A DNA stretch of 25,438 nucleotides. It comes from Chara braunii (lineage: Eukaryota; Streptophyta; Charophyceae; Charales; Characeae). Location of the stretch: the NCBI GenBank assembly GCA_003427395.1, contig BFEA01000426.1:115019-140456 (forward strand), given 5' to 3'. Shown in pieces: positions 19,426 through 25,438 of the stretch. The translations under genes and the position numbers were made by a program. The notes beneath the pieces are model-generated. The model was given only the letters and a program-made list of their open reading frames with translations. It did not search any database and was not told the origin of the DNA. Positions within the stretch are counted from its first letter, which is position 1. Each line of letters starts with the position of its first letter.

Positions 19426-19461
19426 CCGACTCATCAGGAGGCTGAACCCTCAACAGTCTGT
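19402..19461 (-). ncRNA. Type III hammerhead ribozyme
   Basis: A complete self-cleaving fold on the minus strand. Stem III is ACAGACTG (19461-19454) with CAGTTTGT (19409-19402), eight pairs including one G-U. The cleavage triplet is GUU; its G closes stem III and cleavage is predicted after the last U (19452). Stem I is GAGG/CCTC with loop GTTCAG. The conserved CTGATGA lies at 19437-19431. Stem II is GTCGG/CCGAT (a G-U pair plus four Watson-Crick pairs) with loop TGAAACT. The conserved GAAA is at 19413-19410. All core positions of the hammerhead consensus (CUGANGA, GAAA, NUH) are met; GUU is an allowed but less usual triplet than GUC. The 3' part lies in a ~100-bp sequence that is repeated inverted at 19924-20029. 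Hammerheads of this kind are known from retrozymes, Penelope-like elements and other repeats. Which class this belongs to is not shown. Confidence 0.88.
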
Positions 19462-19889
19462 AGAATCCCCTCACTGATTACACTGTAAGTGATAATCCAC
19501 CTTAACCAAAATCAAAGTAGACTATCACTCACCCACACCAGATGGAAAACTCTACAGACNAAACTCTACAGACTGTCGGTTCACACCCCATCACAAGCCA
19601 GCAAAACACCCACGAAACAAAGAAAGGTCTGTCACAGCCAAAAAATACACTCCAGACACGCCGCTGGCACTAGAGGCACAGCATGGCCGCGTAGTGATAT
19701 ATAGGAAGAGTTAGAGGAAGAGTTTCTGATTGAACGGTGTACTGGAGTTTTAAGATGGAAACCGTTGTATGCCCTCGGGTCCTATGAGGTCCCGTCAAAA
19801 GCGAACACTGGGTAATGCTCCCAGATCTGGGTAGAATTGTGAGGTCCCCGGCCTCAACACGATTTTTCGTAATATGAGAATATAAGACC

Positions 19890-19894
<5 letters not shown>
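19462..19894. other. Spacer between inverted repeats
   Basis: No open frame of note. N at 19560 is flanked by the duplicated 13-mer AAACTCTACAGAC. Hammerhead-like pieces lie on the plus strand at 19565-19639 (separate entry). Confidence 0.5.
19565..19639 (+). ncRNA. Degenerate hammerhead-like sequence
   Basis: TCTACAGACTGTC (19565-19577) matches the 5' arm and cleavage triplet of the hammerhead at 19402-19461, here with the canonical GTC. About 50 bases later GGTCTGTCACAGCC (19626-19639) resembles its 3' arm and flank (AGTTTGTCACAGCC). ACAGAC/GTCTGT can pair. No CTGATGA core is present and the GAAA is out of register, so this copy should not cleave. Confidence 0.4.

Positions 19895-19924
<30 letters not shown>
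19895..19924. repeat. (AT)n microsatellite
   Basis: About 30 bases of uninterrupted AT repeats end exactly where the right inverted-repeat arm begins. Confidence 0.9.
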
Positions 19925-19928
<4 letters not shown>

Positions 19929-20029
19929 CTCCGACGAAACAGTTTGTCACAGCCCCTCGTTTGTTGTCCTCTTCTCTCTCTCTGCCTACGGTTTTACCGG
20001 GCAGTTCTGTTTGTGACGATATATATATG
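19924..20029 (+). repeat. Inverted repeat, right arm (3' half of a hammerhead)
   Basis: Begins TGAAACT-CCGAC-GAAA-CAGTTTGT: loop II, the 3' side of stem II, the conserved GAAA and the 3' side of stem III. The 5' half is replaced by the (AT)n run, so this copy cannot form the fold alone. It then continues like the left arm to TGACGATATATATA. Confidence 0.85.
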
Positions 20030-20034
20030 TATAT

Positions 20035-20187
20035 TAATAAAAGACTCAGTAGGCCCTAATAGGGAGGGTGATATGAGCATCCCCCCCAACTATTGCCCAT
20101 TCAGGTCGCTCCATCTATTGGTGGGGAGCTGCACCTGCTGGAAAACGGTCACAGCATCCCTCTTTCTACTTTTTTTTTTTTTTTTTT
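20035..20187 (-). mobile_element. Two-hairpin element, tail type D (copy 2)
   Basis: On the minus strand: GGGATGCTGTGACC, TTTTCCAGC, GGTGCAGCTCCCCACCAATA, GATGGAGCGACCTGAA, ATGCTCATATCACCCTCCCT, GAGTCTTTTATTAA. The first hairpin is damaged (GCTG/CAGC left). A poly(T) of 19 (20169-20187) lies on its 5' side, so it belongs to a different insertion. Confidence 0.7.
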
Positions 20188-20329
20188 AATGTATTGATGC
20201 TCGGAATTGGGATGGTAAAATTGTGCCCATATAGGTTGATAGTGGACCTCTTCACCATGAGTTGGGCGCCATATCTTGCTATCTTTCCTAGCCCAGGGTC
20301 GCCCATAACCCAAACCCTGAGGTTATCCT

Positions 20330-20865
20330 TTTTTCTCTTTTGGGAAAACTACCTGGGAGTCACAAAATTGAGTTATGATTGCAGTATGGGCCAAGATACA
20401 GTTTCAAATTGCAGTTCAGTCAATGTATACAGCCCACCTTTACGGCCAGGTAGGGTGCCCGAAGTGCAATTGCAAACTGCATCTTGCCCCATACTGCAGT
20501 TATAACTCGTTTTGGCTACTCTACTGAAGTTACCTCTAAGTTTAAGTCCAGGGTGTTGTAGAGGCCAGTTACTAGGCTCACATTGATCACTGGAAGCTGT
20601 CAGCCATGGTTGGCCTGAAGAGACGAGGCTACCTCCCATCCCATCCTCGCGTCAACACTCCTAGTACACCCCCTATTCCTACTATCCTACCTCCGTGTGA
20701 CCAGCACTCAGGACCATTACCCTACCATCAAGGGGAACTTGGACCAAACAGTAGTGAGAGGCACCAGGGCTAGTGACCCAGCCCGGGTGGAAGTGCAGTC
20801 GAACGAGCCTCGTTGTACGGGAACTTCGGACGCCAGGCTCAAGCAATCACCTATTAGCCCCTAAG
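20330..20865 (-). mobile_element. SINE-like repeat, copy 1, split by a foldback
   Basis: Positions 20535-20865 align with 22622-22945 at roughly 70% by eye; shared pieces are CCAGGGTG-TGTAGAGGCC, GTGACCAGCACTCAGGACCA and GAACTTCGGACGCCAGGCTC. On the minus strand the repeat ends in an A-rich tail (TTTTTTCTCTTTT on the plus strand at about 20330), so it looks like a retroposon. The tail is separated from the body by the foldback at 20343-20534. No convincing box A/B promoter was found. Confidence 0.65.
20343..20534. mobile_element. Foldback (MITE-like) insertion
   Basis: Two inverted arms. The inner ones (20370-20413 and 20465-20508) match at about 38 of 44 bases; the outer ones (20343-20369 and 20509-20534) are more diverged (GGAAAACTAC-TGGGAGT against GGTAACTTCAGTAGAGT). 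The central loop is about 51 bases. The surrounding SINE-like repeat is continuous in its other copy at 22615-22945, which serves as an empty site. No transposase frame; presumably mobilised in trans if at all. Confidence 0.75.
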
Positions 20866-20929
20866 TAGGCCGACTAGTAACCAGATGCCTTATTCATCAT
20901 GACCAAGCCAAGATCTGGGGACCGTCGCC

Positions 20930-21040
20930 AAATGGTGAGGGGGGAATATAGAAATAATACTAATATAAAAAATAAAGAGAAAAGAGAGGAGAAGAGAACA
21001 AGATGGGAGACGGGAGGGGAAGAGAGCACACGCAGGATAG
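20930..21040 (+). repeat. Purine-rich tract, related to 18660-18945
   Basis: AGAGAGGAGAAGAGAACAAG and GGGGAAGAGAGCACA match the end of the tract at 18660-18945. The AT-rich lead (AATAATACTAATATAAAAAA) is not shared. Confidence 0.6.
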
Positions 21041-22560
21041 CAAATGCAGAAGCGTACAGGCACAATGCAAATTGGAAAACCGTAGTAAACCTTCGGAAAA
21101 ACAGAAATCAAACCAACACATACAACCTGTCACCCGAAGAAGGACATATGTATGACACCGTGTGGCTACCTAGGCAGCCTCAGCACAGTCTTCAGAGTCG
21201 ACTCTGCTGCAAAGACATTAACCCGGAATAGACTCAGGCCCGCTGTCATGAAAACCTTGTTCTACTTCTGGTCTTCTATGCCAATTGAAGAACCCTCAGC
21301 CTCGATGCAGCTTAGGGGCAGGCCTCACTGATGCATGTTCAGGCTTCGAAAGCGTAAACCTTGTCCTAAAGATAGCCAAGTTCGTATTTTCATAGAATGA
21401 GCACAACACCAGTAGGAGCAGGACCTGAGTGGGGGCAGCCCCTTATTCTCTGGCCACCATCCTTCATGATTGACATCTTCTGGCTCGTGCCAGATTTTTG
21501 TCGTAATGATAGCTTGGAGCAAGGCCCCACTTGCACGGACTAAGAGATTGCTGACCATCGATACACGGATGGTATCTGCGCACGTGGGACTACGCCCCTG
21601 GTGGGGCCCACTGCACAGCAAGCTCAGTAGCCCTATTATGGGTCCTCACTTTGCAGTGTGAACACGCATACATCAGATAAATGAGCTAAAGAGGTAATGT
21701 TAAAAGAAAAAGAAAGAGAACAAAGAGAACTGCAAGAAGCACGGACACAGTGTTCGCGTCGTACAGATCACTATTCTCATTACTGGTTGGGAATCATCTC
21801 TGTGCATACTGATGTCAGTGCTCTGCACTCAAGTATTATAAGGTCATGCTTATAGTGTTTCTTTTGCACCACCAGTATGTTTCCCAGCCATTTGTCTCTG
21901 ACTCGGCTGCATGCATGCGGCAACTTTCAGGGGTCGGCTGCTGGAGCAAAATGAAAATGAGGCCTGCACCGGTTCTTTTTTTTTGGCGTGCAGGGCGTTT
22001 CAAGCCCTGGGAAAAAGTGGCTTGGAAGTACTGCTGGTTTGATAACATAATAGCAAATCTGAAAGGGAGCATGGCCAGCCTTGTAGCTGAACGAGGTACA
22101 ACATTTCTGAAGGCCAACTCCGGAAATCCATCTTCGTGGTTCTTTCTTGTATACCCCCTGCGCTTGGACTTGCACTGTTTGGCATTCTAGCAACTTCCCC
22201 TTGCAAATAGAGCTCGCAGGCTTCAGCGAAGACAGACAGAGCAGCACACTTGGAGATTCGGGTGTCTAGTGGCAGTGGGTGAAGGATCGCCCTTCCTCCC
22301 ACCCCACTATTCCCACCCCTCCCCCGCCCCCCTCCTTCCCTTCCCCAACCCTGCCAAAGACAAGTGTGTGAACCACGCTTCTCCAATGTATTGTGGGCCA
22401 CGTCACTCAGGCTGCTTCCACCAGCTGGACTTCTACAAGTTCTTCCCCCAAAAGGAAAATAAATGAACTGGAACCTTATGGCCATTGCTCAACTCTATCG
22501 GGGGAAACATGGGACGCATGAACAAGGTGGGGAGGGGAAAGATCACCCCACTTCACGTTC
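21041..22560. other. Unassigned
   Basis: Several overlapping open frames on both strands (21325-21621 minus, 21846-22190 plus, 21836-22247 minus) have normal-looking composition but no recognised domain, and none is clearly favoured. A C-rich run lies at 22290-22345. I make no gene call. Confidence 0.35.
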
Positions 22561-22614
22561 TCGTGGCCATGTGCCCTCACATGCGCCCCAAACATAGAGG
22601 CCTCTCGATGAGCC

Positions 22615-22945
22615 TTTTTCTTTTTTTTGCTTAAAGCCCAGGGTGCTGTAGAGGCCAAGGATCAGACCCGCGGTGATTGCTGGCATCAGCAGCCAATGGG
22701 TTGTCCTAACAGGATAGGCCACCTTCCCTACCCATCCCCACATTAATACTCCCAGCGCACCCCCTGTGACCAGCACTCAGGACCATCACCCTACCAATAT
22801 CGAGGGCAACCTGGGCCAGAAAGCAGTTACAAGCACCAAGGCTGGGCCAACCGCCCAGCCCTAGTGGAAGCGGAAGCGGAAGCGGACGAACCCGTACGGG
22901 AACTTCGGACGCCAGGCTCATGCAATCTTCTACAGGCCCAATTCT
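22615..22945 (-). mobile_element. SINE-like repeat, copy 2 (uninterrupted)
   Basis: Minus-strand repeat of about 330 bases ending in GGCTTTAAGCAAAAAAAAG. Same family as 20330-20865. It contains a GGAAGC hexamer repeated three times (near 22866-22885) and TACGGGAACTTCGGACGCCA near its 5' end. A box-B-like GGGTTCGTCC lies near 22890 on the minus strand, but box A is not clear. Confidence 0.65.
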
Positions 22946-23069
22946 GATGTTCTACCCAGCAGGAGTACCTAAGCAGGGCAAGCCAGCGCCCACGGACACA
23001 TCCTACCATCCGTCCCCTAACTTACCCAACGCTAGGAGGAACTCAGACTAGCCGGAGCGACTTATATCC

Positions 23070-23445
23070 CTACCCTACCCTAGAGCTAAGCCATGTGTGA
23101 GTAGACCCCGCCATATACCTGATAGGCCCCCCCAGCCCGGTATCATAGTTGTGTGTATATATGTGTGCCCAAGGGCTACGTATGTTTGTATGAGCTCGTA
23201 GGCTATGTGTATATATGTTCACAAGCCATGTTTGTGTCTGCCCGAAGTCCATATGTGCTCTGTATAACTGTATAGCGAGATGTATATGCCGGAAGGCCTG
23301 ATATGTGTAGTACTTTGTAGAGGGAACTATGTGTTCGTTGAAGAGATGACAGGCCAAGCTGGACAAGAACCCCCGAAAGTCCCAAGTCAGACTCGAACCC
23401 ATGATCTATGACATGTGACCTGAAGACTCTACCATTTGAGCAACA
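23070..23445 (-). mobile_element. tRNA-like SINE, minus strand
   Basis: On the minus strand, TTGCTCAAATGGTAGAGTC (box-A-like, D-arm GCTC/GAGT) begins near 23442 and GGGTTCGAGTC (box B) lies at 23400-23390. The anticodon and acceptor stems do not pair, so it is not a tRNA gene. The body beyond has TATATATG/CATATG-rich pieces, and the 3' end is uncertain. Confidence 0.55.
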
Positions 23446-23639
23446 ATCGCAAACGGCACCTGTGTGTGATATGCCAGACTGGGGAGATCAACAGAACAAC
23501 CACAAGCAGCAGCAACAAGCAACCCACACAGTATCAAGACCTGACATACAAGCAGGCAGTGTCTGCAATAGCTTACCATGTGTCAGCCCAAGGGCGTGCA
23601 TGTCCAGCCGTGCGTCATTCTAACGCCCTGCCATGTCCA

Positions 23640-23760
23640 TGCGCAAGGCTGAGGATCTGAACCCGGAACCTCATACCACAGTGCACTTTTTTTCTTTTTT
23701 CTTTTTTTTTGCACATTTCTAACCGATGCTCTAACCACTGACCTACATCAACTGGACAGG
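23640..23760 (-). mobile_element. tRNA-like head with A-rich insertion
   Basis: On the minus strand, TAGGTCAGTGGTTAGAGCAT (box A; consensus-like except GGTC for GCTC) is separated from GGGTTCAGATCC (box B) by extra sequence with an A-rich run (plus-strand T run at about 23685-23710). The run is flanked by GCAC on each side, so it looks like a small insertion in a tRNA-derived sequence. Confidence 0.5.
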
Positions 23761-24239
23761 CCTATCACTGTGGATTCCAACTGTCAGGTCAGCAGCATGT
23801 ATCTAAACACACGCCAAATAGTGGAAGCTTGGCCGAGTATGGGAAATTGAACAGTTTCCCAGATACCCACTTCAGGGTGCAAACATACAAACATACTAAA
23901 CTGCGAAAAGGACTTTGATGGTGGACGAGTGCCGGGAGAAGTAGCCAGTGGAGGTGTGAGGAAAAAAGGTTAATAGGCTTGAAATGATGGGGAGTTTAAC
24001 ACAAATTTTAATCAGTAGAACACAGTCATGCAATACCCCCTTTGAGAGGGGCGAATACCCCTTGAAGTTTTCGACTGAACAGGTATGTTGAACTCGAGCC
24101 CAGACATTGAATGATGACCACAGAAGAAGGGTACCGCCTCATTCTGTACGGCTTGCTGGAACAACGGGGTATGCTAGATGATGCCCTCTGGATGAACTTG
24201 TAGAGATAGCATAGTACAGGCAGATAAAACCTTTAAGCG

Positions 24240-24599
24240 ATGGAGGGAATTAAAGTATTGGACGCACTCAACAACAAAGACAAAGGATGGAAACTGCTAA
24301 AAAGAGAAGCGAACCTTGACCTTCGGCCAAACAGCAAAAGAGACAAACCATATATGATCAATTGACAGGAGTGGAAGGCAAGGACTGGCCAGATGCTATT
24401 TGCATCCAGGAAACTCATTTGATGAACACGCCACATCATAATTACATACACAAACAGGTATGGCCCCATCAAGCCTTCAGAGCTTATGCACCAAGATCAG
24501 GTAGTGCAGGAGAGGCAATCTGGATTCCTCCAGGTTCAAGGATAGAACCGGTACACGGGGAAGTTGATCAAGAGGAAGGGAGGTGGGTATATATCATGG
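24240..24599 (+). pseudogene. LINE endonuclease N-terminal fragment
   Basis: The frame 24362-24599 encodes DAICIQETHL followed by RAYAPRSGSAGEAIWIP and GRWVYIMVVN, the start of an apurinic-like (EEP family) endonuclease of a non-LTR retrotransposon. QETH carries the conserved catalytic glutamate. The frame stops upstream at 24354, and the expected start of the domain is only partly visible in other frames. After about 24599 the sequence becomes a palindrome-rich insertion, so the rest of the endonuclease, including the catalytic Asp/His motifs, is missing. Whether it is the same subfamily as copies 1-3 cannot be told, because they share no region. Confidence 0.75.
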
Positions 24600-24805
24600 T
24601 TGTCAACCGGACGTCCGGATCGGGATCCAGATGGTCCAGTCTGGATGTCCGGATCCTATGTCCGGTTTGAGGGGTCCGGTTGGGCCCAATTTCGAGAAAA
24701 TTTGGAAAAAAAAAAGGGGTCCCCAGGCGATTTTCCAGTGCCTGGCGGACCCCCGAATATTGTTGGCACAGTTTTTTGTGCACCGTTGGGCCAACCGGAC
24801 CGCCC
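24600..24805. mobile_element. Palindrome-rich insertion
   Basis: Starts at TTGTCAACCGGACGTCCGGA, with the perfect palindrome CCGGACGTCCGG. Then come arms GGTCCGGTTGGGCCCAA (24673-24689) and TTGGGCCAACCGGACC (24786-24801), which pair over 16 bases with one bulge. Nested inside is GGGGTCC-CAGGC / GCCTG-GGACCCC (about 24716-24756). TCCGG occurs at least seven times. No coding frame is supported. Confidence 0.65.
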
Positions 24806-24860
24806 CTGAAGGGCCTGTACTTGCAATCTTGGGTGAGCTTCAGCGGGCCAAGGAGAATCG

Positions 24861-24917
24861 TGTGTGTGTGTGTGTGTCTGTGTTGTCTTTTTTTTTTCTT
24901 TTTTTTTTGGGGGGGGG
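24861..24917. repeat. (GT)n, T-run and G-run
   Basis: About ten GT units, then two T runs and nine G. Confidence 0.85.
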
Positions 24918-25045
24918 TAACTACGGCGGAGTCACGAAAACAGTTTGTAAATGCACTTCAAACTGCGTTTTCGCACTTCAGTCACGGCCCGAGTTTGAAA
25001 TCGATTTCAAACTTGGCTCGGTAGCACTTCAGTCAGGGCCCTCGT
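24915..25045. mobile_element. Foldback-related sequence with perfect palindrome
   Basis: GGTAACTACGGCGGAGTCAC, followed by GAAAAC, resembles the ends of the foldback at 20343-20534. Downstream is a 22-base perfect palindrome (24992-25013, core GTTTGAAATCGATTTCAAAC) with CCGAG/CTCGG outside it. GCACTTCAGTCA-GGCC occurs twice (about 24973 and 25026). Confidence 0.5.
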
Positions 25046-25386
25046 CCATCCACGAGCAGCAGATGAGAAAAAAAGGAAAAAAAGCATCCCTTATGCAGTG
25101 ATTGCGGTCCGATACAGGATGTACAGTACTTGTCTGGAACCCGTGGAATCCGCCCTGCCTGGCTGGCAGGGCGCTACAAAGACCTCACAACAAAAAGGAA
25201 ACAAAAAAAACGATATGATTCACGGTCCTCACATACTGGCCAGATACATTCCTCAAAGGACTGGTGTAACTTGAGCTCCCCAGGTACGTGGATTCAAAGC
25301 TCCTCTTTTCTTTTCTTTTTTTTTTCTTCTTTTTTCTTTCCCTTTTTTTTTGGCTCCATCCGCGTTTGCCTGTGAAAGGTGGCTGT
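25046..25386. other. Unassigned, T-rich end
   Basis: No gene supported. T-rich with interspersed C at 25306-25352. Confidence 0.35.
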
Positions 25387-25438
25387 GGCCGAGACATCTC
25401 GGCCGTGGCCCATCTGGGGTGTGGCCGAGACATCTCGG
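25387..25438. repeat. Repeated palindrome at window edge
   Basis: GGCCGAGACATCTCGGCC (25387-25404; arms of eight with a two-base centre) recurs 36 bp later and is cut by the window end (25423-25438). A tandem array may continue beyond. Confidence 0.7.

Noticed and set aside
21325-22247. Overlapping frames with ordinary composition on both strands
   Set aside because: No recognisable domain and no reason to prefer a strand; an exon cannot be excluded but is not supported.
23378-23445. Functional tRNA gene on the minus strand
   Set aside because: Box A and box B are good, but the anticodon stem, T stem and acceptor do not pair; a SINE head is more likely.

Overview
This window is repeat-rich eukaryotic nuclear DNA. 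No intact protein gene can be supported. The evidence for a eukaryote is the decayed non-LTR retrotransposon (LINE) pieces, the poly(A)/poly(T)-ended insertions, the tRNA-like SINE heads, the microsatellites and the many old nested insertions. The LINE protein style (endonuclease start, late reverse-transcriptase region, C-terminal zinc-knuckle domain) and the tryptophan-to-stop changes would suit a fungus, but the sequence does not settle the lineage. Single N characters mark draft-assembly joins or ambiguous bases.

Layout. Positions 1-900 hold three copies of a short poly(A) element read on the minus strand. Positions 926-2575 are a mosaic of imperfect direct repeats. Positions 2576-6300 are AT-rich and contain six copies of a ~123-bp tandem repeat (4440-5180), followed by eight copies of a conserved-loop hairpin (5449-6133). 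Positions 6300-10590 are mostly unassigned pyrimidine-, CAG- or GC-rich DNA. Positions 10592-12943 are a 5'-truncated LINE on the minus strand with a structured 3' UTR and poly(A). Positions 13115-13719 hold local duplications. Positions 14517-16920 are a second LINE fragment (minus), and 17171-18008 a third (plus) that also ends in the structured 3' UTR and poly(A). Positions 18117-20190 contain a tRNA-like SINE, a purine tract and a region with a complete type III hammerhead ribozyme beside ~100-bp inverted repeats. Positions 20330-23000 carry two copies of a ~330-bp SINE-like repeat, one split by a foldback insertion. Positions 23070-23760 carry two tRNA-like heads. Positions 24240-24599 are a LINE endonuclease fragment cut off by a palindrome-rich insertion, and the end of the window is foldback and palindromic DNA.

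Two observations link these parts. First, a ~53-base two-hairpin core occurs 10 or more times, and its first hairpin 17 times. In two LINE copies it sits where a 3' UTR belongs, just before poly(A), and its stems covary between copies. This suggests a reverse-transcriptase recognition structure shared by the LINE and by many short copies with different 3' tails. Second, the hammerhead at 19402-19461 (minus) has every core nucleotide and three paired stems, and its 3' half is repeated inverted about 500 bp away. It is the best candidate here for an undescribed ribozyme-bearing mobile element.
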